Shown in pieces: positions 7,655 to 13,791 of a stretch of 15,297 bases of DNA. Every line of letters begins with the position of its first letter. The first letter of the stretch is position 1. The position numbers and the translations under genes were made by a program. Source of the stretch: an uncultured Lachnospiraceae bacterium (GTDB lineage: Bacteria > Bacillota > Clostridia > Lachnospirales > Lachnospiraceae); NCBI GenBank assembly GCA_945836565.1, contig CAMALN010000014.1, positions 1 to 15,297 of the forward strand. Reading direction: 5' to 3'. The notes beneath the pieces were generated by a model that saw only the letters and a list, made by a program, of their open reading frames with translations, did no database searches and was not told where the DNA came from.

Positions 7655-8968
7655 TTATATTTTAAAGTATTCAAGATATGACCTTAGAAATGAAAGCGAG
7701 CCGCATATCATAACTGCCCTATCATCCGAATGTCCTGTCCAGGCTATGGCTTCCCTGCAGGCAGCATCAGCATCATCAGCTGTTATGCATTCAACTCCCT
7801 TATCCAAAATCAATTGTCTGAGCGTCTCCTTATCAAGCGCCCTTGGGCTTTCAGGTGTTATGGTAATCGCCCTTTTCATAAGTGGCGAAAGTATCTCCAC
7901 CATCTTGTCATATTCCTTATCCCTCAATACTCCTATTATAAATACAAACTGCTTTTTTGTAAAATGCTTATTCAATGTATCCGCAAGATATTTCCACGCA
8001 GCCTCATTATGTGCCCCATCCACTATCATAAGCGGCTTTTTACTGATAACCGTGAATCTTCCCGGCCAGCTTGTATGTGCTAAGGCACCCTCTATATCTA
8101 TAGGTCTTTCGCCTGTTTTCTTTAATTTATCTAATACCTCTATCGCTACGCTTGCATTTATAAGCTGACACTCGCCGGGAAGCGCCAGATGATACCTCTT
8201 ATCCTTATATATAAAATCACTTCCAAGCTCGTCCATGCCAAGCAATTCTATATCAGCCTCATCAACGACGATAAGCTCTGTATTCTTTTCCCTGCAGCAG
8301 GCTTCTATTACCGACATTGCATCATCCGGCTGAGGTGCACTTATACAGATGCTGTTTTCTTTGATTATGCCGCACTTTTCATATGCAATTTCAGGTATGG
8401 TTTCTCCCAGAAACTGCATATGGTCAAAGCTTATCGATGCAAGCACTGACATAAGGTTACTCGCAAATACATTGGTCGCATCCAGTCTTCCGCCCATACC
8501 GCACTCTATAAGGGCTATATCGACAGCTTCTTTTTCAAAATACATATACGCAACCGCAGTCTCAATCTCAAATGCTGTCGGTGACGGAAGCCCCTCCTTC
8601 TCCATATCACTAACCTTACCGGCAACCTCATTTAATATATCCACAAAGGTCTGCTCCGGCATATTATAACTCTGTCCGGCATTACTTAATTGAAATCTCT
8701 CCAGATAATCAAATATAGTAGGAGACACATATCTTCCGACCTTATATCCCGCTTCACAGAGTGCAGTCTGCACATACGAAAAAATTGAGCCCTTTCCGTT
8801 CGTTCCCGCAATATGCATACACCTGATGTGCTGCTCGGGATTACCCAAACGGTTTAAGAGCTCAATAATATTGTCTAAGCCCGGTACCGAGCCGAGCTTA
8901 GACTTCTCCTCTATGTAATTCATAGCCTGTTCAAGACCATCTATATACATCCTATAATCTTCACGCAT
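7655..8968 (-). CDS. folC: Folylpolyglutamate synthase / dihydrofolate synthase
   Basis: A Mur-ligase-family cytoplasmic enzyme that adds glutamate to dihydropteroate and further glutamates to folates, using ATP. The 437 residues match the family length. Motifs in order: P-loop HIAGTNGKGS (52-61), SPTIFDYLERFQL (82-94), ECGMGGRLDATNVF (155-168), SFDHMQFLG (180-188), EKCGIIK with the candidate carbamylated Lys198, and the C-terminal DGAHN (317-321). The ATG at 8966-8968 is 15 bases after the deacetylase stop, with AGGA about ten bases upstream. An in-frame ATG six codons later (Met7) is an alternative start but has a less convincing site. It is the first folate gene in the leftward cluster, followed closely by the HD hydrolase gene. 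Whether it does both DHFS and FPGS reactions cannot be told from sequence. Confidence 0.95.
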   Translation of the reverse strand: MREDYRMYIDGLEQAMNYIEEKSKLGSVPGLDNIIELLNRLGNPEQHIRCMHIAGTNGKGSIFSYVQTALCEAGYKVGRYVSPTIFDYLERFQLSNAGQSYNMPEQTFVDILNEVAGKVSDMEKEGLPSPTAFEIETAVAYMYFEKEAVDIALIECGMGGRLDATNVFASNLMSVLASISFDHMQFLGETIPEIAYEKCGIIKENSICISAPQPDDAMSVIEACCREKNTELIVVDEADIELLGMDELGSDFIYKDKRYHLALPGECQLINASVAIEVLDKLKKTGERPIDIEGALAHTSWPGRFTVISKKPLMIVDGAHNEAAWKYLADTLNKHFTKKQFVFIIGVLRDKEYDKMVEILSPLMKRAITITPESPRALDKETLRQLILDKGVECITADDADAACREAIAWTGHSDDRAVMICGSLSFLRSYLEYFKI

Positions 8969-8983
8969 CTTTTCTATGTCCTG

Positions 8984-9997
8984 TTATTCCTTATTATAGC
9001 TGATGTGCTGCACAGGAACGGTATTTTTGTCAATCGGTCTTAATGTATAGCCTTCCCTGCGTAATGTCTCTATCAAAGCCGGTAATGCAGTAAGTGTATT
9101 CTCACAGGCATCTATATCATGCATCAAAACAGTTGAATTGCCGGCATTTGCCCTGACATATCCCATGATATTGGCATTCAGCTCCTCCGGCGAAAGGCTT
9201 AGATTTACCGCATCCTCCGAAAGCGAATTCCAATCAAAATATGTAATACCCTGCCCATCCAGATACTCTATCAAATCCTTAACATATGATTTGGTCATGG
9301 AATTTGAGCTTCCGCCCGGAAATCTGTAGAAATCACATTCCACACCGGTCTGCTCATACAGGAAATCTCTTATTTTATTTACATCCTCTATAAACGCTTC
9401 CTCTGAAGCATATATCTCCTCATATTTGTGAGAATAAGAATGCATGGCAAGTGTATGTCCCTCGTCCACTATTCGCTTATACATAGGCCATGTAGACTTA
9501 TCAGGATTACATACTACAAAAAATGTAGCCTTTACATCATATTCCTTCAGCACATCCAAAAGCTCTGCGGTATGCTCACTTGGGCCATCATCAAAGGTAA
9601 GATACACTGTCTTTCCATTCTTAACATTTGTGTTTTCCATTGAGCTTCCCAAATAAGTCTTCTCCGCAACCTCTGTCTTAACTATATCACCATTTACTCC
9701 CGAGTCAAGCAATAACGAATTCTCACTGAGCTTATCCTTTAGCTGGTCGCCTGTCGGATTCATCAGCGATGTATTAAGTTCTATAACAACCTTTTCTTCC
9801 ATATCATTAACTCTGTCATTAAGGTTATTAAGCTTAACCATCGTGTACAAGCCTATATATATAGGAAGTGCAATTAAAACCGCACCCATACACAAAATTG
9901 CCCTCTTAATCCTATCCACAGATTTTCTATTATATGGAATTTTTTCTTCATAATTTTCTTCAAAAATTTTTTTATTTTCTTTTTCCATATCTGCCAT
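8984..9997 (-). CDS. Membrane-anchored polysaccharide deacetylase (NodB/CE4 family)
   Basis: Removes acetyl groups from an extracellular N-acetylated glycan, most likely peptidoglycan GlcNAc as in PgdA-type enzymes. Of 337 residues, about 1-30 are a charged cytoplasmic tail, about 32-55 one membrane helix, about 56-125 a linker with a short coiled-coil-like start, and 129-322 the NodB domain. All five CE4 motifs are present: TFDDGPS (134-140, Asp136 and Asp137), the zinc pair in HSYSH (His186 and His190), RFPGGS (225-230), DWNSLSEDA (255-263) and LMHD (291-294). The enzyme therefore looks catalytically intact and outward facing. AGAGG lies eight bases before the ATG; a second Met at residue 4 is possible. 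It is the first gene of the leftward cluster, has its own promoter at 10111-10139, and is followed by folC after 15 bases. The functional link with folate genes is not obvious. Confidence 0.93.
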   Translation of the reverse strand: MADMEKENKKIFEENYEEKIPYNRKSVDRIKRAILCMGAVLIALPIYIGLYTMVKLNNLNDRVNDMEEKVVIELNTSLMNPTGDQLKDKLSENSLLLDSGVNGDIVKTEVAEKTYLGSSMENTNVKNGKTVYLTFDDGPSEHTAELLDVLKEYDVKATFFVVCNPDKSTWPMYKRIVDEGHTLAMHSYSHKYEEIYASEEAFIEDVNKIRDFLYEQTGVECDFYRFPGGSSNSMTKSYVKDLIEYLDGQGITYFDWNSLSEDAVNLSLSPEELNANIMGYVRANAGNSTVLMHDIDACENTLTALPALIETLRREGYTLRPIDKNTVPVQHISYNKE

Positions 9998-10017
9998 AAC
10001 TTTACCTCTTTTTTATC

Positions 10018-10047
10018 TTTACAATACTACATTTTGTGGTATAATAT
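10018..10047 (+). promoter_or_regulatory. Candidate extended -10 promoter reading rightward
   Basis: TTTACA (10018-10023) is followed after 16 bases by TATAAT (10040-10045) preceded by TGG, which fits an extended -10 (TGn). Transcription would begin near 10052 and run through the hairpin-forming segment 10071-10103 towards the lipoprotein gene, giving a leader of about 235 bases, or a small RNA if it ends early. It lies inside the untranslated leader of the leftward deacetylase transcript, so the two would overlap in antisense. No terminator for a short RNA is evident. Call by eye only. Confidence 0.4.
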
Positions 10048-10070
10048 CAGCGTACACAATATAGTTTATC

Positions 10071-10103
10071 CAGCCCTAGCGGGCATCCCTAAAAAAAGGG
10101 TTC
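10071..10103 (-). other. Hairpin-forming segment in the deacetylase leader
   Basis: The start of the predicted deacetylase leader contains two small GC hairpins next to each other: CCCT pairing with AGGG around a T-run loop, and GCCC pairing with GGGC around GCTA. The first CCCT could also pair with the later TAGGG copy, so alternative folds are possible. It does not match any riboswitch class I can recall, and the stems are only four pairs each. It could be a leader control element or simply mRNA structure. Confidence 0.3.
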
Positions 10104-10110
10104 AATTTCC

Positions 10111-10139
10111 AATGTAGCAATTTTCTTATTTAAAGTCAA
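10111..10139 (-). promoter_or_regulatory. Sigma-A-like promoter of the deacetylase-folC-folP cluster
   Basis: On the minus strand TTGACT (10134-10139) and TACATT (10111-10116) are spaced by 17 bases, a good match to a vegetative promoter. Transcription would start near 10104, giving a leader of roughly 105 bases before the deacetylase ATG. This is the best promoter for the whole leftward cluster, since no other gap in it has a comparable match that I noticed. Confidence 0.6.
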
Positions 10140-10164
10140 TACTTTTGTTTCCACCATTACTGTG

Positions 10165-10220
10165 TATAATCCACATTTTTTCCACATTTTTCCTACATTA
10201 TAATCACATCTTTTTCCACA
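10165..10220 (+). repeat. Five phased 11-base direct repeats ending in (C)CACA
   Basis: Five degenerate tandem units end at 10175, 10186, 10197, 10208 and 10220, a pitch of 11, 11, 11 and 12 bases. Their forms are TATAATCCACA, TTTTTTCCACA, TTTTTCCTACA, TTATAATCACA and a last unit ending TTTTTCCACA. Two units contain TTTTCCACA, which fits the relaxed DnaA box TTWTNCACA, and a third contains TAATCCACA, one mismatch from TTATCCACA. All face the same way and lie on about one face of the helix. The array sits between the divergent deacetylase and lipoprotein promoters and overlaps the latter's -35. It may bind a regulator such as DnaA or act as curved DNA through phased T-tracts; which, if either, is unknown. 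Confidence 0.6.
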
Positions 10221-10231
10221 GTATGTATAAT
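10203..10231 (+). promoter_or_regulatory. Candidate promoter of the lipoprotein gene
   Basis: A perfect TATAAT (10226-10231) is preceded after 17 bases by ATCACA (10203-10208, four of six consensus matches). Transcription would start near 10238, about 50 bases before the ATG. The weak -35 lies in the fourth unit of the phased repeat array, so a protein bound there could directly help or block RNA polymerase. Confidence 0.5.
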
Positions 10232-10286
10232 ATTTTTTCTCCGAAACATACTATTACTACATTATATGTTTAAGGAGTAAAAATAT

Positions 10287-10652
10287 ATGAAAAACAAAAA
10301 ATTTTTATTATTGCTTACAATGTCAACCTTCATTTTGTCCTTCTGCCTCACAGGCTGCGGCAATGACAACAACAACGACAACAACGGTACTACATCAAAT
10401 CAGACAAACACAACTACCGAGAACACAACCGGTAATACAACAAACAACACAGGAACTAACACAGACAGCAACAACATCGTAAACGACACAGGAAATGCTG
10501 TGAACGATGCGGCTAATGGAGTAGGCGGAGCTATAGAAGATATCGGTGATGCTGCAGGCAATGTAGTCAATGACATCGGAAACGGAGCCAATGACCTCTT
10601 GAACGGTAACGACAACAACACCACCACAGAAACAAACAGAAATAACAGATAA
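10287..10652 (+). CDS. Small Asn/Thr-rich lipoprotein of unknown function
   Basis: A 121-residue secreted protein. Residues 1-23 form a signal peptide with a KNKK basic start, a hydrophobic core and a lipobox LTGC, so Cys24 should be lipidated and the protein tethered to the outer face of the membrane. Residues 25-63 are almost only Asn, Asp, Thr, Gly and Ser, a likely unstructured spacer encoded by AAC-type codon runs. Residues 64-106 have a looser pattern of ND, NG and DIG turns with hydrophobic residues every three or four positions (IVND, AVND, AIED, VVND, LLNG), which may form an amphipathic segment; the tail is again Asn/Thr-rich. AAGGAG lies nine bases before the ATG. I recognise no enzymatic domain. 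The gene stands alone on the plus strand and ends at a strong shared terminator. Confidence 0.85.
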   Translation: MKNKKFLLLLTMSTFILSFCLTGCGNDNNNDNNGTTSNQTNTTTENTTGNTTNNTGTNTDSNNIVNDTGNAVNDAANGVGGAIEDIGDAAGNVVNDIGNGANDLLNGNDNNTTTETNRNNR

Positions 10653-10692
10653 AAAATCGGCTGTCACCTTAAGTAAGTGACAGCCATTTTTT
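10653..10692. terminator. Bidirectional intrinsic terminator
   Basis: A perfect nine-pair stem GGCTGTCAC / GTGACAGCC (10659-10667 and 10677-10685) with a nine-base loop. It is followed by ATTTTTT on the plus strand and, because of the A-run at 10651-10656, by a T-run on the minus strand as well. It lies directly after the lipoprotein stop and 30 bases after the end of the converging membrane protein gene, so it can serve both. Confidence 0.92.
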
Positions 10693-10721
10693 ACATACAA
10701 CCTCAACATAAAACTAAATCT

Positions 10722-11069
10722 TTACATCTTAAACGCATCATCAAACCTAGAAAGCATCTCATCATACTGCTTATACATCCTCTGCACACTATTCTCCAGG
10801 AGATAATAATGCATTACATACGGTATAAGAAGCACAAACAATGCCACAACCAATGCCAATATAACCATCGAACCCGTAGCATTCAAATACAATATACATA
10901 TTATGGTAGCCATGGCAAAAAGTGCCGTCACGATAAGATGTATCAATCTCTCATGCGCAAAGAACCCTATCTGCACCAGATGCTTCTTCGCCTCCTTCTC
11001 CCAATCCACATCATCTTTCTTAAGCAGCTCATCCACATAAGAAAGATAAGCCAACACTCTACTCTTCAT
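10722..11069 (-). CDS. Small two-helix membrane protein of unknown function
   Basis: A 115-residue protein. Residues 1-42 are polar and charged (for example DELLKKDDVDWEKEAKKH), two hydrophobic segments follow at about 43-63 (LIHLIVTALFAMATIICILYL) and 68-91 (ending YVMHYYL), and a charged tail (92-115) completes it. Both ends would be on the same side, probably cytoplasmic. The start has AGGGGTGA about six bases upstream of the ATG at 11067-11069. Reading runs into the bidirectional terminator at 10653-10692. I recognise no family. The segments around the helices resemble small membrane-stress or cell-envelope proteins only in general layout, so no function is given. Good ribosome binding site and clean terminator argue that it is a real single-gene unit. 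Confidence 0.75.
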   Translation of the reverse strand: MKSRVLAYLSYVDELLKKDDVDWEKEAKKHLVQIGFFAHERLIHLIVTALFAMATIICILYLNATGSMVILALVVALFVLLIPYVMHYYLLENSVQRMYKQYDEMLSRFDDAFKM

Positions 11070-11153
11070 CGAATCACCCCTATCATAAAAACCTTTCCCC
11101 CATTATACTCAAAACGCACCCAAAAATCTACCATAGAACATTTGAGTTAAAGG

Positions 11154-11162
11154 TGTTATAAT
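11154..11162 (+). promoter_or_regulatory. Extended -10 promoter of clpX-like gene
   Basis: TGT followed directly by TATAAT (11157-11162) is a perfect extended -10 element. The -35 region (around 11134) is poor, as often accepted with TGn promoters. Transcription would begin near 11169, about 59 bases before the ATG. I saw no CtsR heptad repeats or CIRCE inverted repeat, so classical heat-shock control is not indicated here. Confidence 0.55.
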
Positions 11163-11227
11163 TGGGTTTGTAGTCAGATTTAATGTAATAAAGCAAGAGT
11201 ATATGTTTATATACAGTAGGAGGAAAT

Positions 11228-12601
11228 ATGCCAGATAATAACGGAAACAATAATGATAATAAGGATGATGATCAGTACGAAAAGTACTGTTATCTATGCA
11301 GAAGACCTGAGTCTGTGTGCGGGGAGTGCATCTCTATTCCGCCAAACCTTCACATATGTAAGGATTGTATGCAGAAGAGCTTTGACACCATAAATGATAA
11401 GGCTTCACAGTTTATGGATTTTAGTAAATTCCCAAATATTAATTTTTCACAATTTATGCCTTTTGATGACCTTCCAAAGTCACAGAAGGTTAAAAAGAAA
11501 AAAGCCAAGCCAAAGAGTGATGAAGCCGAGAAGGTTTTGTCACTTGAGAATATTCCTGCGCCTCATAAGATTAAGGCTATGCTGGATGAGTATGTGGTAG
11601 GACAGGAATATGCGAAGAAGGCTATGTCGGTTGCGGTTTATAACCATTATAAGAGAGTTATAACCAATACCATGGATGATATAGAGATTGAGAAGTCAAA
11701 CATGCTTATGCTTGGACCTACAGGCTGTGGTAAGACTTATCTTGTCAGAACTATTGCAAGACTTTTGGATGTGCCTTTGGCGATAACGGATGCAACCACA
11801 CTTACTGAGGCAGGTTACATAGGCGATGATGTAGAGTCTATACTCTCTAAGCTTCTTGCTGTAGCTGATAACGATGTCGAGAAGGCAGAGCGCGGAATAG
11901 TATTCATCGACGAGATTGACAAGATTGCGAAGAAGAAGGAGACTCACAGCAGGGATGTAAGCGGCGAGTCTGTACAACAGGGACTTCTTAAAATTCTTGA
12001 GGGTGCTGATATCGAGGTTCCGGTTGGTTCAGGAAGTAAGAATGCCATGACTCCTGTTACCACTATGAACACAAGGAATATACTGTTTATCTGCGGCGGT
12101 GCTTTCCCTGATATAGAGGATATTATAAAGCAGCGGCTTAATAAGCAGTCTTCTATGGGATTTAATGCCGACCTTAAGGATAAGCATGACAAGAATTCAA
12201 ATATAATGAAGGAAGTAACTGTTGAGGACTTGAGAGATTTTGGTATGATTCCTGAGTTCTTAGGACGACTTCCGGTATTATTTACTCTTGATGCCTTGGA
12301 TAAGGATATGTATATCAAGATATTGAAGGAGCCAAAGAATGCTATACTTAAGCAGTATCAGAAGCTTTTGGAATTGGATGAGGTTAAGCTTTGCTTTGAT
12401 GCTTCAGCATATGAAGCAATAGCTGAGGAAGCTCTTTCCAGAAAGACAGGTGCAAGAGCTCTTCGTGCAATCATCGAAAAGTTTATGCTTGATATCATGT
12501 ATGAGATACCACGTGACGACAGTATAGGAAAGGTAACTATCACAGGCGATTATATCAAGGGCAAGGGTGCCCCGATAATCGAGCTTCGAGGAACCGACTG
12601 A
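11228..12601 (+). CDS. ClpX-family AAA+ unfoldase, divergent loops, no clpP neighbour
   Basis: A 457-residue hexameric ATP-driven protein unfoldase of the ClpX type. An acidic Asn/Asp-rich start (1-17) precedes a zinc-binding domain with Cys21, Cys24, Cys44 and Cys47, plus two extra cysteines (31, 34). A Lys-rich linker (88-97) leads to the AAA+ core: Walker A GPTGCGKT (163-170), pore loop GYIG (196-199), Walker B FIDEID (226-231), arginine finger EFLGR (Arg347) and sensor-2 GARALR (Arg413). ATPase residues are intact. The loops that define ClpX partners differ: the ClpP-docking IGF is MGF (310-312), the RKH loop is SKN (270-272), and the segment before RDVSGE (242-247) is about two residues short. 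AGGAGG lies four bases before the ATG. It is a single gene with its own promoter, not in a clpP-clpX operon, so it may be a second ClpX paralogue. Family certain; partner uncertain. Confidence 0.92.
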   Translation: MPDNNGNNNDNKDDDQYEKYCYLCRRPESVCGECISIPPNLHICKDCMQKSFDTINDKASQFMDFSKFPNINFSQFMPFDDLPKSQKVKKKKAKPKSDEAEKVLSLENIPAPHKIKAMLDEYVVGQEYAKKAMSVAVYNHYKRVITNTMDDIEIEKSNMLMLGPTGCGKTYLVRTIARLLDVPLAITDATTLTEAGYIGDDVESILSKLLAVADNDVEKAERGIVFIDEIDKIAKKKETHSRDVSGESVQQGLLKILEGADIEVPVGSGSKNAMTPVTTMNTRNILFICGGAFPDIEDIIKQRLNKQSSMGFNADLKDKHDKNSNIMKEVTVEDLRDFGMIPEFLGRLPVLFTLDALDKDMYIKILKEPKNAILKQYQKLLELDEVKLCFDASAYEAIAEEALSRKTGARALRAIIEKFMLDIMYEIPRDDSIGKVTITGDYIKGKGAPIIELRGTD

Positions 12602-12646
12602 GCCACTGGGGACGGGAAAACCGGCTTTTTTACTGTCCCCGATGGC
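12602..12646 (+). repeat. 45-base palindromic element, left copy
   Basis: The element starts right after the clpX stop codon. Its ends GCCACTGGGGAC and GTCCCCGATGGC pair to make a long imperfect hairpin around a core that carries an A-run, CCGG and a six-T run. The copy at 12724-12768 is its reverse complement with 44 of 45 positions equal. It resembles the GGGGAC...GTCCCC class of small REP-like palindromes scattered in many bacterial genomes; that kinship is inference. Confidence 0.85.
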
Positions 12647-12648
12647 AC

Positions 12649-12678
12649 AAAAAATGCTCGCATTCGCGAGCATTTTTT
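12649..12678. terminator. Bidirectional terminator between clpX-like gene and purC
   Basis: A perfect 13-pair stem, AAAAAATGCTCGC with GCGAGCATTTTTT, encloses the four-base loop ATTC. The A-run and T-run at its ends give a U-tract in either direction, so it can end both convergent transcripts. It lies between the two inverted 45-base elements, three bases from the left one and 45 from the right one. Confidence 0.93.
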
Positions 12679-12723
12679 ATTGTAGATACATATTCGTGTA
12701 CCTACCGGTTAATATAGACATGG

Positions 12724-12768
12724 GCCATTGGGGACAGTAAAAAAGCCGGTTTTCCCGTCCCCAGTGGC
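12724..12768 (-). repeat. 45-base palindromic element, right (inverted) copy
   Basis: Reverse complement of the left copy, differing at one position (A for G at element position 41). It ends three bases from the purC stop codon. Read along purC, the sequence after the stop is thus the same element in the same direction as after clpX, so both mRNAs would carry the same 3' hairpin. A read-through RNA could also pair the two copies into a stem of about 45 pairs around a 77-base loop. Confidence 0.85.
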
Positions 12769-12771
12769 TTT

Positions 12772-13641
12772 CTATAAATCTTTGCCGGTGAGAAGCTTGT
12801 AAGCCTGAAGATATTTGTCGATTGTCTTATCTACGATATCCTGTGGAAGCTCCCAGTTATTGTCAGGGTTTGCCTTCAGCCAGTCGCGGGCAAACTGCTT
12901 GTCAAATGATGGCTGTCCGTGTCCCGGTTCATAGCCGTCTGCCGGCCAGAAGCGTGAGCTGTCCGGTGTGAGCATCTCGTCACCGAGTACTATATTTCCA
13001 TTCTCATCAAGACCAAATTCAAACTTTGTATCTGCTATGATAATTCCACGAGTAAGAGCATACTCTGCACATTTCTTGTAAAGTGCTATAGTATAATCAC
13101 GAAGCTTTGATGCATACTCCTCTCCCTTACCAGGATAGTACTTCTCGAGATGAGCTACACTCTGCTCGTAAGAGATATTTTCATCGTGGTCACCGATTTC
13201 AGCCTTTGTTGACGGAGTATATATCGGTTCAGGAAGCTTGTCTGATTCCTTAAGTCCCTCCGGAAGCTTGATGCCGCATACAGTACCGTTCTCCTTGTAG
13301 CTTGCCCAGCCACTACCTGTGATGTAACCACGTACTATACACTCAACAGGAAGCATCTCAAGCTTTCTGCACATCATACTGTTTCCATCAAATTTATCCT
13401 GACGGAAAAACTCAGGCATATCATTTACATCTACTGAAACCATATGGTTAGGAAGTATATCCTCTGTCATATCGAACCAGAACTTAGACATCTGCGTAAG
13501 AACTGTTCCCTTCTTTGTAACCTCATTCTTAAGAATTACATCAAAGCAGCTTATACGGTCAGTTGCAACCATGATAAGGCTGTCTCCATTGTCATAAATC
13601 TCACGTACTTTTCCCTCTTTGATTGGTTTTAACTCCTGCAT
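12772..13641 (-). CDS. purC: SAICAR synthetase (phosphoribosylaminoimidazole-succinocarboxamide synthase)
   Basis: Joins aspartate to CAIR using ATP to give SAICAR, a middle step in de novo IMP synthesis. The 289 residues match the longer form (yeast ADE1-like, about 300) rather than the short E. coli form of 237. Visible signatures are GKVREIYDNGD (10-20) for ATP binding, TDRISCFDVIL (27-37), LPVECIVRGYITGSGW (97-112) and DTKFEFGLDENGNIVLGDE (204-222), the family hallmark. The ATG at 13639-13641 has GAGGTGG just upstream. The gene stands alone rather than in a purEKFQLC-type cluster, and runs convergently towards the clpX-like gene with shared terminator and inverted repeats. I saw no guanine riboswitch in the 150 bases upstream. 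No residues are missing. Confidence 0.96.
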   Translation of the reverse strand: MQELKPIKEGKVREIYDNGDSLIMVATDRISCFDVILKNEVTKKGTVLTQMSKFWFDMTEDILPNHMVSVDVNDMPEFFRQDKFDGNSMMCRKLEMLPVECIVRGYITGSGWASYKENGTVCGIKLPEGLKESDKLPEPIYTPSTKAEIGDHDENISYEQSVAHLEKYYPGKGEEYASKLRDYTIALYKKCAEYALTRGIIIADTKFEFGLDENGNIVLGDEMLTPDSSRFWPADGYEPGHGQPSFDKQFARDWLKANPDNNWELPQDIVDKTIDKYLQAYKLLTGKDL

Positions 13642-13734
13642 CTTTCCACCTCTTAAATCATATTTTAATATTCAAGCACCTGTTTTAAGTGCCTTTATCT
13701 CAATTAACCACTTGATTTTACTACACAAGCTACA

Positions 13735-13743
13735 ATAATACCA
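13735..13743 (-). promoter_or_regulatory. Weak candidate promoter of purC
   Basis: On the minus strand TGG followed by TATTAT makes an extended -10 with one mismatch, about 95 bases before the purC ATG; no convincing -35 is seen. The leader would contain a six-pair hairpin at 13676-13692 (GCACCT with AAGTGC, one wobble). The rest of the purC-helicase gap is AT-rich; I found neither a strong terminator for the helicase nor a PurR-type or riboswitch signature. Confidence 0.3.
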
Positions 13744-13791
13744 CTATTTTTATTATTTTTATTTCATTCTTTTTCTATATACAAAAATATA

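Noticed and set aside
7569..8168. A 199-codon open frame on the plus strand across the HD gene and folC.
   Set aside because: It lies antisense to two well-supported genes with family motifs, lacks a convincing ribosome binding site, and its product is Ser/Leu-rich as expected for a mirror frame.
10165..10220. A replication origin based on DnaA-box-like units.
   Set aside because: No dnaA, dnaN or parAB genes nearby, only two units fit the relaxed box, and no unwinding element is defined; kept only as a repeat array.
10395..10709. Open frames on the minus strand opposite the lipoprotein gene (104 and 75 codons).
   Set aside because: The Val/Ser/Cys-rich products are the complement of the AAC-type codon runs; one runs across the shared terminator; no good ribosome binding site.
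11070..11227. CtsR or HrcA (CIRCE) sites upstream of the clpX-like gene.
   Set aside because: No paired GGTCAAA heptads and no nine-base CIRCE inverted repeat could be found by eye.
12682..12685. GTAG near the 45-base elements as a REP transposase guide tetranucleotide.
   Set aside because: It is 36 bases from the left element and 38 from the right one, not at the foot of either hairpin, so it fits the expected position poorly.
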